From Bacillota bacterium (GTDB taxonomy: Bacteria; Bacillota_I; Bacilli_A; RF39; UBA660), in contig SVAM01000008.1 in assembly GCA_015059425.1 (NCBI GenBank), positions 1-64,000 on the forward strand: 64,000 nt of DNA. Reading direction: 5' to 3'. The notes beneath the pieces were generated by a model that made no database searches, was not told the DNA's origin, and was given only the letters and a program-made list of their open reading frames with translations. The translations under genes were made by a program, and so were the position numbers. Position 1 is the stretch's first letter. Every line of letters begins with the position of its first letter. This document shows, one piece after another, positions 1 to 10,102 of the stretch.

Positions 1-127
1 AATTATCTTTTGTTCCATCATTTACTACTATTATTTCTATTTCTTCTAGCGTTTGATTTACTAAGCTTTTTAAACATCTTTCTATATATTCTTCTACATT
101 ATATACTGGAACTATTACACTTACTTT
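1..127. repeat. Perfect direct repeat copy 1 (at least 127 bp, truncated by window edge)
   Basis: Bases 1-127 identical to 1015-1141 by direct reading. Confidence 0.95.
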
Positions 128-130
128 CAT
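1..130 (-). CDS. GT2 family glycosyltransferase, N-terminal part (runs off the window)
   Basis: Minus-strand ATG at 130 reads MKVSVIVPVYNVEEYIERCLKSLVNQTLEEIEIIVVNDGTKDN; GT2 N-terminal motif; DNA identical to the start of the 191..1159 gene. Confidence 0.85.
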   Translation of the reverse strand, partial: MKVSVIVPVYNVEEYIERCLKSLVNQTLEEIEIIVVNDGTKDN

Positions 131-190
131 ACTACACCTCTCACTACCAAAATTATATCATTCCTTATATTTAATCTCAATATTATATTT

Positions 191-1159
191 TTATGTGAAT
201 TTACTTAATATTTTTAATAATTTGTTTTGTTGATAAAAGGTTAAATAACAAATAATTTTTAATTTAATACTAGACTTTTTAAAATATTCATTTTTTCTCC
301 AGTTTTTAAATTTCGTCTTAAAAATGTATGCTATTTCATTTATATGTTTTTTCCCAATTTTATAGTTGGAAAATCTTAAGCCCGCAGTTCTTAATAGATG
401 AGTAATATATAAATATTCTATTTCATTAAAATATTCATCATATTTACCCTTTTTAATAAATTTATTTTCTATATTTTTAAGAACTTCAAATATATCTAAT
501 AATTTAGTATTAAATTCCGTTTGATTCATTATTGATCCTAATCTTTGATAATAATAGTATAATGGTTCATCTAAAAATGTTATATTTTTAAAATCTGTTA
601 TTAATGACGGATTAAATTCTAAATCTTCATATAATATACTTTTCTTAAATTTATTGTCTATAAATATTTTACTACTATATAATCTACAACATGCCATAGG
701 CGATGATATAATATAATTTTTTATAAAATTACTTGAATAATTTTTATTTGATTTAATTATTTTTTCACTACCATCATCATAATAATTAATTACATCCGAA
801 ACAACTATGTCATAATCTTTTTCTTTTGCTTTATTATATAATTTTTCAAACATTGTTTCATCTACAAAATCATCGCTGTCTACAAAACCTATATATTCTC
901 CTTTGGCTTTTTTTATACCATAATTTCTTGCATCTGATAATCCACCATTTTCTTTGATATATCCTTTAACTTTTTTGGGGTATTTTTTTACATATTTATC
1001 TATTATTTTTTGCGAATTATCTTTTGTTCCATCATTTACTACTATTATTTCTATTTCTTCTAGCGTTTGATTTACTAAGCTTTTTAAACATCTTTCTATA
1101 TATTCTTCTACATTATATACTGGAACTATTACACTTACTTTAATCATTATTATCACCAT
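191..1159 (-). CDS. GT2 family glycosyltransferase
   Basis: VSVIVPVYN...VNDGTKDNS...FVDSDDFV motifs. Confidence 0.9.
   Translation of the reverse strand: MVIIMIKVSVIVPVYNVEEYIERCLKSLVNQTLEEIEIIVVNDGTKDNSQKIIDKYVKKYPKKVKGYIKENGGLSDARNYGIKKAKGEYIGFVDSDDFVDETMFEKLYNKAKEKDYDIVVSDVINYYDDGSEKIIKSNKNYSSNFIKNYIISSPMACCRLYSSKIFIDNKFKKSILYEDLEFNPSLITDFKNITFLDEPLYYYYQRLGSIMNQTEFNTKLLDIFEVLKNIENKFIKKGKYDEYFNEIEYLYITHLLRTAGLRFSNYKIGKKHINEIAYIFKTKFKNWRKNEYFKKSSIKLKIICYLTFYQQNKLLKILSKFT
1015..1141. repeat. Perfect direct repeat copy 2
   Basis: Identical to bases 1-127. Confidence 0.95.
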
Positions 1160-2312
1160 CTATTATTTCAAATAATTTTATCCATTCTTTTGTCACTTTC
1201 TTAGCCGAAAATTGTTTTGCAAATTCTTTTGAATTTTTTGACATTGATTTTAATAATTCCTTTTTTTCGACTAACATCTCAATACAATTTAAAAATTTTT
1301 GTTCTTTATTAAATGGTACTATATATCCAGTTTCTCCATTTATTATTTGTTCACTGCATGATTCCCCATAATCATATGCTATACATGGTATGCCACATTC
1401 ATTTGCTTCTAATATTGATAATGAAAAGCCTTCATAAGCTGATGTAGATAAATAAATTGATGAATTTAATAAAGTTTCTTTAACGTTGTCTGTTCTTCCC
1501 ATTAATTTTATTTTTGAATTATTTTTTATTATTTCTAATGACTTATTGTCTAATTGGCCATCACCATACAGTTCTAAAGTCCATTCAGGGTGTTTTTTTA
1601 AAAATTTATTAACAGCAGCAATCATTAAATCTATTCTTTTTTGACTTGATGATAAACGCGAAATTGTAATTAATTTTTTATTTTCTGTTACATCTGCTAT
1701 TTTATTTGTCGAAAATTTTATTGGATTATAAATATAGTAATTATTATTAAAACCATATTTTTTTGCTGCTTCTAACGAATTTTTACAAAGCCATAAAAAT
1801 CTTATTTTATCATTATATTTTTTCAGCTTTTTTATGTTTGAACGATTAGATAAAGCATTTTCAAAAGAATTATGATGTTCATTAATTGTTTTATTATAAT
1901 ATTTTTTAGGAATAGCATCTAATAATTGATATTGCGTTGTAACGATATAGTCAGGGTCTATTTTTTGTATATATTTTTTAGTGTTAACAAAATCTTTTTT
2001 TAACTTTATATAATCCTTTAAATATACAAAAAAAGTTTTTATTCCTAATATAAAATTCAATCTTTGAAATGAATTTAAAACATCTCTTCTATGTGTTATT
2101 TCCCATCTATCCTTTTTATTTATTGTGTTAACTTTTAGTTTTGGGTCGTGTGTTAAGGGCTTGGCATTTTCTTCGTTTCTTATATTTAAAATCTCAACAT
2201 CAAAATTATTTTTTACTAATTCTTCGCCAATTATCTTATTAACAAACCAAACCCCACCTAAAGAGTTCCCTTTGTTTTGAAGAAATAATACTTTCTTTAT
2301 TTTCTTAGACAT
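1140..2312 (-). CDS. GT4 family glycosyltransferase
   Basis: GGVWFVNKII N-terminus; ISRLSSSQKRIDLMI; SAYEGFSLSILEANECGIPCIAYDYG. Confidence 0.88.
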   Translation of the reverse strand: MSKKIKKVLFLQNKGNSLGGVWFVNKIIGEELVKNNFDVEILNIRNEENAKPLTHDPKLKVNTINKKDRWEITHRRDVLNSFQRLNFILGIKTFFVYLKDYIKLKKDFVNTKKYIQKIDPDYIVTTQYQLLDAIPKKYYNKTINEHHNSFENALSNRSNIKKLKKYNDKIRFLWLCKNSLEAAKKYGFNNNYYIYNPIKFSTNKIADVTENKKLITISRLSSSQKRIDLMIAAVNKFLKKHPEWTLELYGDGQLDNKSLEIIKNNSKIKLMGRTDNVKETLLNSSIYLSTSAYEGFSLSILEANECGIPCIAYDYGESCSEQIINGETGYIVPFNKEQKFLNCIEMLVEKKELLKSMSKNSKEFAKQFSAKKVTKEWIKLFEIIDGDNND

Positions 2313-3451
2313 TTTTTTACCACCTTTTTAAAGTATTCATATCTTAATTTAATAGGATTTTTTATTATTCCATATTTATTTATTATATTTTTAAAATTTA
2401 TAGAATCTAAATCTTTGAAAAACTCATTTCTCTTAGGATTATTACTAACTGATTCTCTTATTGCACTATTATAAGGTATAATTTTTTCTAAATCTACTTC
2501 TTTTAAAATTATTTGTTCTTTTATTTCTTCTAATAATTCATATCCTTTTTCATTATTAATTATTAATAAAGATACTCCTCTATTATCATCCATCTCTTTT
2601 TCAAAATTTTCTATTCCCCAAAAGTCTCCTAATGTAATATCAGAGAAAATTTTACCATCTTTAAATTGGCAATTATAACATGATGGTCTTAAACATATAT
2701 TTGATAAAAATAGTTGCATATACGCATCATCATTGTGCGACATGTTGTATTTTCTAATGGGCATGTCAATTCTCATCGAAAAATCTTTCCAACCATATTT
2801 TTTATCTCTAAATTTTATTTTATTAATTTTTTTACTATTAGCTATGTAGTTTAAATATTTTCTCCATACCTTTTTGCTAGGTACACCGTGACATATGATA
2901 TCTTGAGTATATAGATTATTATAATCTTTCCTTAAATATTTTTTTAATCCACTTATTTGGCATGGTGTCCCAGTAAATAACACCTTTTTATCTTTGTCTA
3001 AATTGTCTTTAACAGTTTGGTATATTTTGTTTATATTACTTTCTAAGTATTTAGAACCACATAATTCTTTTATATTATCAATATTATCTATAATTGTATG
3101 CTCTACTAGGTTTTCATTATTAATTACTGCACCAACCACTAAACCATTTTTCTCAATTATTTTCTTAGCAAGGCAAGCAAAAATGCCTCCTGAGGAACTT
3201 TCCATTCTTTCTTTGATATTTTTATTATAACTTGCATATGCTTTCCTATTGTTATAATTTAGTTTTTTATTATTAGAATTTAACACAGGACACATTTTTT
3301 TACATAAGCCACAATTAATACATTTTTCTTGATTTATTTTAGGGTAATTAAAACCTTCCCCGTCTTCTATAATTTCTATTGCTCCTGTTGGGCAAGCGTT
3401 GAAACAAGCACTACATCCACAGCACAATTCTTTATTAAGTACTTTTTCCAT
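2297..3451 (-). CDS. Coenzyme F420 hydrogenase/dehydrogenase beta-subunit-like ferredoxin protein of polysaccharide clusters
   Basis: Two CxxCxxCxxxCP 4Fe-4S motifs near the N-terminus; FTGTPCQISGLKKYL; DITLGDFWGIE. Confidence 0.85.
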   Translation of the reverse strand: MEKVLNKELCCGCSACFNACPTGAIEIIEDGEGFNYPKINQEKCINCGLCKKMCPVLNSNNKKLNYNNRKAYASYNKNIKERMESSSGGIFACLAKKIIEKNGLVVGAVINNENLVEHTIIDNIDNIKELCGSKYLESNINKIYQTVKDNLDKDKKVLFTGTPCQISGLKKYLRKDYNNLYTQDIICHGVPSKKVWRKYLNYIANSKKINKIKFRDKKYGWKDFSMRIDMPIRKYNMSHNDDAYMQLFLSNICLRPSCYNCQFKDGKIFSDITLGDFWGIENFEKEMDDNRGVSLLIINNEKGYELLEEIKEQIILKEVDLEKIIPYNSAIRESVSNNPKRNEFFKDLDSINFKNIINKYGIIKNPIKLRYEYFKKVVKKCLRK

Positions 3452-3452
3452 T

Positions 3453-4340
3453 TTATTTACCTCTATTTTTAATCTTTAATAAAAATTTACCAAACAATGT
3501 AGTTTTTATCCATAATTTTATTATAATCTTATTGTATTTTTTGTTTACCATGCGACAATAAATTTTCTTCTCTTTTTCAGTAATATCAATTTTATTTAAT
3601 ATTTCTAATAAAAGATTTTTATGGCTTTTTTGTTTATCTAATTCTTTTTCAATACTTCTTTTTTGATGGGAATGGCTTTCTTGTCTTACTACATAATTAT
3701 AAACGTTTTTGTCTATATATTTGCACTTTCTATTATAAGTTATTGGTAATAATATTTGCCAATTTTGACCCGCTCTACTAGTTGATATATCCAATCCTTT
3801 ATTGGCTTCAATAAAATCTTTTAATCTAATCATCATTATCCCAACAAAACAATGAACATTTTTCGTAAAAAGTAAATAGTCTAAAAAAAGATCCATTTTA
3901 TTCTTATCTTCTGGTTTACCTATTTCTATTTCTTTCAATGTTTTATCTTCGCGATAAATTACGTTGCCTCTTACACTTGATAAACTTTCATCTTTGTCTA
4001 ATTCTTTTGCTAATATTTTTAATGCATTTTTCTCTAAATAATCATCAGAATCTGGCCATATAAGATAATCTCCAGATATTATTTTAAGACCGTTATTTAT
4101 AGCAGATGCTTGCCCTCCATTTTCTTGGTAAACATATTTCAATTCTACGTTTCGGTCTTTAAATTTTTTTATGTATTTCTTTACGATTGATGCTGTTTTA
4201 TCTGTTGAACCATCATCTACAAATACTATTTCAAAATTATCATAAGTTTGTTTTAATAATGCGTCAAAATATCTTTCTATATAATCTTCACCATTAAAAC
4301 ATGGAGTTAAAACACTAACTTTTTTTTCCAAATTTTCCAC
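3453..4340 (-). CDS. GT2 family glycosyltransferase
   Basis: VSVLTPCFNGEDYIERYFDALLKQTY...VDDGSTD. Confidence 0.9.
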   Translation of the reverse strand: MENLEKKVSVLTPCFNGEDYIERYFDALLKQTYDNFEIVFVDDGSTDKTASIVKKYIKKFKDRNVELKYVYQENGGQASAINNGLKIISGDYLIWPDSDDYLEKNALKILAKELDKDESLSSVRGNVIYREDKTLKEIEIGKPEDKNKMDLFLDYLLFTKNVHCFVGIMMIRLKDFIEANKGLDISTSRAGQNWQILLPITYNRKCKYIDKNVYNYVVRQESHSHQKRSIEKELDKQKSHKNLLLEILNKIDITEKEKKIYCRMVNKKYNKIIIKLWIKTTLFGKFLLKIKNRGK

Positions 4341-5850
4341 CTACTATCCCTTTTGCAATATTTAACAAATTTCCAAATTCATTTGTTTTTCTGTATATTA
4401 TATAAAATACTAAATTTGGCAATATTATTATTGTTGTAATCATAAATATGAAATTTATAATGTTATTACTAAAAGTAAATAAATTAAATGTAACTTCTAA
4501 AACAACAACTATACTTATTAAACTAATAAAGTATTTTGTAAATATTTTAAAATATTCATTTAATGGTCTTTCAAAAATATGTTTATAAACAATATATGGT
4601 CTTATCCAAAAAACAACTAATACACTTGATGCCAATGTTCCAATAAATACGCCTAATAAGCCTATTTTTTTTACTAATATTATTGATACTACTAAATTTA
4701 CTAAAGATTGTATTAAAGGTACATATTTATCTTGATTATATACTCCACCCGCGGTTTTTACTATTCCAAGTGGGACTCTCATAGAAGTAAAAAAATAATT
4801 TAATACTACTACTAATACAACTGCTTTTGAAATAAGCCAATTACCATCTAACCATATAGTAGTAATAAATGGTGTTAGTAAAAAGTAGAAGCAGATGCAT
4901 GACCATCCAAATAACCAAAATGCTAAGAAATTAAATGTTTTAAATTTTTCATATATTATTTTCTTACTTTCTTTTGCTATTAAATTTCCAAAACTGGCTG
5001 ATGTACTATCAAATATTAACATTAAAAATGAGTTAACAGTGTAAATAATTGTATAATAGTTTGAATATATACCTACTATTGCAGTACTAATGTAATGAGC
5101 AATTATTAAATTATCTGTACTATTTACACAATAATCACCAATTTTATGAAAAAACATCGCTTTAATATTTTTAACAATTAAATTTCTTTCTTTATTATCT
5201 AGTTTTTGAATATTTTTTTCTTTAATGTATTCATACCTTTTATTTATATTATAATTTATATATATATTTTCAATTATACCTACTATAAGTTGTATTAAAA
5301 GATATACTATAAAACTATTTCCAAACGATAAATATATAATATCTAAAATATATATTATGATTTTAAAAGTAGTTAAATATTTTGTTAATACATAATTTTT
5401 TTGATCTGCTATAATTAATGTTCTTTTATATGAGAAGAAATAAGCATAAACTGTATTTATAAGAAAAAGAAAATATATCAGATAAATATTATTAAAAATG
5501 TGCATATTTGTTATAAATAAGCCTAAGAAAGGAATTATACATATTCCCATTACAAAAATTATCAAACCTATTATTTGATATGCTCTTTTATAATAGTTCA
5601 TTAATGATTTTATTTTTTCTTTGTCATTATTAGCTAATGGTTTATATAAACTAAAACCAATGGCAGTTCCAATGCCTAACTCAGCTATAGACAACATTGA
5701 CAACACATTTGTTAATATGCTGTTTAAGCCTAAATATTCTTGTCCTAATTTGGTTATAAAAAAAGTTCTTGCTATAAAATTAAATATTGTTATCAAGACT
5801 GATGAAATTAAGCTAACATTAACATTTTTTATTATATATTTAATTCTCAT
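4315..5850 (-). CDS. Polysaccharide flippase (MOP/Wzx-like)
   Basis: Polytopic, about 12-14 hydrophobic segments; ARTFFITKLGQEYLGLNSIL typical of oligosaccharide flippases; in the EPS cluster. Confidence 0.85.
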   Translation of the reverse strand: MRIKYIIKNVNVSLISSVLITIFNFIARTFFITKLGQEYLGLNSILTNVLSMLSIAELGIGTAIGFSLYKPLANNDKEKIKSLMNYYKRAYQIIGLIIFVMGICIIPFLGLFITNMHIFNNIYLIYFLFLINTVYAYFFSYKRTLIIADQKNYVLTKYLTTFKIIIYILDIIYLSFGNSFIVYLLIQLIVGIIENIYINYNINKRYEYIKEKNIQKLDNKERNLIVKNIKAMFFHKIGDYCVNSTDNLIIAHYISTAIVGIYSNYYTIIYTVNSFLMLIFDSTSASFGNLIAKESKKIIYEKFKTFNFLAFWLFGWSCICFYFLLTPFITTIWLDGNWLISKAVVLVVVLNYFFTSMRVPLGIVKTAGGVYNQDKYVPLIQSLVNLVVSIILVKKIGLLGVFIGTLASSVLVVFWIRPYIVYKHIFERPLNEYFKIFTKYFISLISIVVVLEVTFNLFTFSNNIINFIFMITTIIILPNLVFYIIYRKTNEFGNLLNIAKGIVGGKFGKKS

Positions 5851-5864
5851 ATTTTATCTCTTTT

Positions 5865-6932
5865 CTATTTTAAAGATTTTATTAAAAAGTCTATACTCTT
5901 TTTCTTCTCTTTCTTAATTATATCATAACCTTTTTTATAATTACATTTAAATACTTCTTCATTATTAATTGTTTTAATTGATAAAATTTGTCTTTCATCT
6001 TCTTTTATTAAAGATAATAAATTTTCAATTCTCGAATTCATACTTACAACATTTTCGTCTCTTTGATAAACATAAAAAGATTTGTTGTATATAAACGAAA
6101 ATACACACGCATGAAAAGAGTCAGTAAATACTATACTTGAATTATGTATTAAATATAAAAATTCTGAAGGCCCTATTTTAAAATAATCAGGATAATTTTG
6201 ATTATTTAGATTTATAATTTCTAAGTTATGCTTTTTTGCAAATTCGTTTAATTCATGTGTTTTTTCAACACTTACATTACCTAAAAAATATGTTAATAAA
6301 TATTTTTTAGGCACATTAAATGTTGGTTTTTTTTCTATTTTTTCCCAATCTTTTTTTTCTAATAAAATAGTAGGGTCTAGCACTACACTAGCTTCTCTTC
6401 CAGTGATATTATTTACAATATCCGCCCCAGCTTTTTCTCTAACCGATATATTTTCAATATTATTTAATCCTTTTATATATATTTTTTTATATTTCTCCGG
6501 AATACTACTTACACCAAAACTGGCTGCATATGATATATTTTTTTCTTTATTTGTAAATAATCCGAACATTATGTCTGATATTGTTCCATCTCCATAATTC
6601 CAGACTTGGTCACTTCCTATAACAAAATAATCAAATAAATTAGCTTTGTTTTTATTTAAAGTATAAGTTGCAGAGTATTTTGTATAATTCATATAATTTT
6701 TATTGAAATCTTTAAAGCTATTTTCTCTTTTTGACATATAGTAATATTTTTTTACTTGTCTTAGTTTGTAATAAAAACTTCTTAATTTGTCACAAAGGGG
6801 CATTTGATATTTATTTTTAAGCGATATTACATCACAATCTAAATTTTTTAATACTTGCTGAAGTGCATAATTTTGTAGTTTATTTCCATAATTCCAATTA
6901 CCATACAATGTAATAATACATACTTTTTTCAT
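5865..6932 (-). CDS. Polysaccharide pyruvyl transferase family protein
   Basis: CIITLYGNWNYGNKLQNYALQ; SDQVWN; TDSFHACVFSFIYNKSF. Confidence 0.88.
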   Translation of the reverse strand: MKKVCIITLYGNWNYGNKLQNYALQQVLKNLDCDVISLKNKYQMPLCDKLRSFYYKLRQVKKYYYMSKRENSFKDFNKNYMNYTKYSATYTLNKNKANLFDYFVIGSDQVWNYGDGTISDIMFGLFTNKEKNISYAASFGVSSIPEKYKKIYIKGLNNIENISVREKAGADIVNNITGREASVVLDPTILLEKKDWEKIEKKPTFNVPKKYLLTYFLGNVSVEKTHELNEFAKKHNLEIINLNNQNYPDYFKIGPSEFLYLIHNSSIVFTDSFHACVFSFIYNKSFYVYQRDENVVSMNSRIENLLSLIKEDERQILSIKTINNEEVFKCNYKKGYDIIKKEKKKSIDFLIKSLK

Positions 6933-8092
6933 TTAATCACCTTACTAAAATTCTCATAATATTCTTCAAACCCTTGAATATTAGTTTTTTTATTTATTTT
7001 AATATCTTTACTTAATTCCTCATTCATAGCCTTATATAAATTATTTACTATATCTTTGTTTAAAGGAATTTTTTTATAAATTTTATCACTTAAAATTTCT
7101 GGCATAGCTCCTGAATCAGTATATATAATTCTTTTTTTTAACGCTTTACCTTCTAATGCAACTAATCCAAAGGCTTCTTGACAAATTGTTGGTATTACTA
7201 ATATATCAATTAAATCATAATAATCTATAATTTGTTCATACTCTATTCTACCGGTTATAACAATATTAGAATTTTTTTCTGTTTCTTTATATAGTTTTTT
7301 TGTATGTCCTTTAATATATTTAATATTCATGTAATTATCACAGACCAAAAGTAATTTAACGTTTTTTTTATCTAATAAGTTAAACGCTTTTATAAGTTCT
7401 AGCAAACCTTTTTCTGGATCAATACGTCCTACATATCCTATTATTTTATCATTGTCATTTATATTATATTTGACTTTTAACTCTGCTAATTTTTCTTGAT
7501 TTGCTTTATGATTTAAATATTTATTAGCATCTATCGCATTACTAAACACTTCTATTTTTTCAGTTTTTTCTACTTTGTTTAATCTTTCCTTCAAATAATT
7601 ACTTATTACTAATATTTTATATGCCGTATTATTAATAAATTTATAATCTTCTTCCGTTTTATCTATTAAGTTTAAATCATTGTGTAAGTGAAATATAATT
7701 TTTTTGTCTTTATTGTGTTTATATATAGTTTTATATAATTGCATATTATTTTCTACTAATAAATAATCATATTGTTCTTTTTTTATTCTTTTAGCTATTT
7801 TTTTATATAAGATACTATTAAAATCATAATATTTTTCGATTTTTAATATATTAAATATTTTATTAATAATTTTTTTTATTATTTTAACAAAAAAATTTAA
7901 TTCAATTTGTTTTATATTTGAATTTTTATAGTTGTTTTTTATATTTGGATGCGGAGTGGTGTAAACAGTAAATTTAAATTTATCATTTAGTTCATTTTGA
8001 TTTAGCAAAGCAGTAATCAAGTTTTCTATACCACCTCCTAATACCGCAGGTACAGGCATAAACATTGGTGTTATAATACATATTTTTTTCAT
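6929..8092 (-). CDS. GT4 family glycosyltransferase
   Basis: GGGIENLI; GYVGRIDPEKGLLELI; CQEAFGLVALEGKAL. Confidence 0.9.
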   Translation of the reverse strand: MKKICIITPMFMPVPAVLGGGIENLITALLNQNELNDKFKFTVYTTPHPNIKNNYKNSNIKQIELNFFVKIIKKIINKIFNILKIEKYYDFNSILYKKIAKRIKKEQYDYLLVENNMQLYKTIYKHNKDKKIIFHLHNDLNLIDKTEEDYKFINNTAYKILVISNYLKERLNKVEKTEKIEVFSNAIDANKYLNHKANQEKLAELKVKYNINDNDKIIGYVGRIDPEKGLLELIKAFNLLDKKNVKLLLVCDNYMNIKYIKGHTKKLYKETEKNSNIVITGRIEYEQIIDYYDLIDILVIPTICQEAFGLVALEGKALKKRIIYTDSGAMPEILSDKIYKKIPLNKDIVNNLYKAMNEELSKDIKINKKTNIQGFEEYYENFSKVIK

Positions 8093-8101
8093 AAAAAACT
8101 C

Positions 8102-9061
8102 CTAATCATACATAATATATTTTTTTTTGAATTTATTTTTTATTTTATTTTTTATTTTATAATAATATATAAAATTCTTTATAAAAAATAATTCCTCTCT
8201 TTTTTTATAATTAATATTTTTATTTTTTATAACATTTTCATACTCATTTATAATTCTTTTATTTAATTTGAAATTAGTTTTTTCAAAATGTTTTTTAAAT
8301 AAATAATAGTGGTATAAATATTCATACTCAATAAATTCTTTATTAGATAAATTATTTGTTAACCATTTGGTATAAATAATATCATATGCTTCTAGAAGGG
8401 TGATAAATTTAGAAAGATTAAATTGCTTTGATGCAGCGCTTTTGCGCATTCTATAATTATACAATGGTTTTGTTATTGATATTATGTTTTTACAATAACT
8501 TAAATAATCAATTACAAACAATTGGTCTTCACATATAGATATTTTTTCATTAAATTTCAAATTATTTTTAAATATTATTTCGCTTTTAAAAAGTTTGTTC
8601 CATAAATACCCTAAAAAAGAATCTTCAGGTTTAATGCATGTTTCTAAAGCTTTTTTATTATTCATTTTTTCATTTTGATTCATTCCACATTTAATAATTT
8701 TGTCTACATATATTTGATTCCAATTAAATGTAATTAAATCATTGTTTTTAATATTTTTAATTAATATTTCATAAGCTTCAGGTTCCAAATAGTCATCTGC
8801 ATCAATAAACGAAACATATTCACCATTAACATATTTTAAGGCATAATTTCTCGCTGATGACACTCCACCGTTTGCTTTATGAAATAATCTTATACTTTGA
8901 TGTTTTTTTGACAATTTTTGAAGTATTTTATAACTGTTATCAGTAGAGCCATCATCTACTACAATTATCTCAATATTTTTATAAGTTTGATTTAATAATG
9001 AATTTATACATTCTGTTATATATTTTTCAACATTATAAACAGGGATAATTACACTTATCAT
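8102..9061 (-). CDS. GT2 family glycosyltransferase
   Basis: ISVIIPVYNVEKYI...VVDDGSTDNS...FIDADDYLEP. Confidence 0.92.
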   Translation of the reverse strand: MISVIIPVYNVEKYITECINSLLNQTYKNIEIIVVDDGSTDNSYKILQKLSKKHQSIRLFHKANGGVSSARNYALKYVNGEYVSFIDADDYLEPEAYEILIKNIKNNDLITFNWNQIYVDKIIKCGMNQNEKMNNKKALETCIKPEDSFLGYLWNKLFKSEIIFKNNLKFNEKISICEDQLFVIDYLSYCKNIISITKPLYNYRMRKSAASKQFNLSKFITLLEAYDIIYTKWLTNNLSNKEFIEYEYLYHYYLFKKHFEKTNFKLNKRIINEYENVIKNKNINYKKREELFFIKNFIYYYKIKNKIKNKFKKKYIMYD

Positions 9062-9070
9062 AGATGCCTC

Positions 9071-10102
9071 CTAATTTTTTTTAATATAATGCCACGCATC
9101 TTTACACATATCTTCTAAACTTAATTCTGCTTTCCATTTTAAATTTTCTTTGGCATTGCTTGGATCCGCATAACATTCTGCTATATCTCCAGGGCGTCTT
9201 TCGACAATTTGATAAGGTATTTCGACATTATTTACTTTTATGAATGTATTAACAAGTTCTAATACGCTATAACCATTACCTGTACCTAAATTAAAAACAT
9301 CTAAACAACTTTCATCCCTAAACAGTTTATCTAAGCTTTTTACATGTCCTTTAGCTAAATCAATAACGTGTATATAATCTCTTACTCCAGTTCCGTCTTT
9401 AGTGCTGTAATCATTTCCAAATATATTTAAATGTGATATTTCTTTATTAGCAACTTTTACAATATAAGGCATTAAATTATTAGGTATACCGTTTGGAGAT
9501 TCACCAATTAAACCACTTTTGTGAGCTCCAACAGGATTAAAATATCTTAAGATTGATATACCCCATTCGTTATTTGATGTATATAGATCTTTTAAGATGC
9601 CTTCTATGTATAATTTAGTTGACCCATAAGGATTAGTTGTCATTAATCTGCAATTTTCATCTAAAGGTAATTTTTCAGGTTCACCATAAACTGTCGCGCT
9701 TGAAGAAAAAACTAATTTTTTGCAATCAAATTCTTGCATTACTTCTAGCAAGCTTAAGGTACTATCGATATTATTTCTATAATACATTAATGGGTTAGCT
9801 ACACTTTCTCCAACTGCTTTATATCCCGCAAAATGAATAACTGCATCTATTTCATTATCTTTAAATACTTTTTGTAATTCTGCTTTATTACATATATCTA
9901 TTTCATAAAAATTAAAATCTTTACCAGTTATTTTTTTTATATTCTCTATCGAATTTATGTTTGAATTATAGAAATTATCCGCAACTATAATTTTATATCC
10001 TGACTCTAAAAGTTCTACTGCAGTATGAGAGCCAATATAACCCGCACCACCAGTAATAAATATTGTTTTCATTTTATTTTTCCTTTCTTTTTTTATGCTC
10101 AA
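9071..10102 (-). CDS. galE: UDP-glucose 4-epimerase
   Basis: FITGGAGYIGSHTAVELL; SSSATVYG; NPYGSTKLYIE; GTGVRDYIHVIDLA. Likely start is the internal ATG (MKTIFITGG). Confidence 0.95.
   Translation of the reverse strand: MSIKKERKNKMKTIFITGGAGYIGSHTAVELLESGYKIIVADNFYNSNINSIENIKKITGKDFNFYEIDICNKAELQKVFKDNEIDAVIHFAGYKAVGESVANPLMYYRNNIDSTLSLLEVMQEFDCKKLVFSSSATVYGEPEKLPLDENCRLMTTNPYGSTKLYIEGILKDLYTSNNEWGISILRYFNPVGAHKSGLIGESPNGIPNNLMPYIVKVANKEISHLNIFGNDYSTKDGTGVRDYIHVIDLAKGHVKSLDKLFRDESCLDVFNLGTGNGYSVLELVNTFIKVNNVEIPYQIVERRPGDIAECYADPSNAKENLKWKAELSLEDMCKDAWHYIKKN

Noticed and set aside
2994-3230. Plus-strand ORFs opposite confident minus-strand genes (e.g. 2994..3230, 5621..5917, 11238..11594, 14629..14970, 15586..15963, 32725..33306, 34155..34535, 44058..44438)
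   Set aside because: They lie antisense inside well-supported coding genes, have low-complexity Ser/Leu/Phe/Ile or Pro-rich translations typical of shadow frames in AT-rich DNA, and lack their own motifs.
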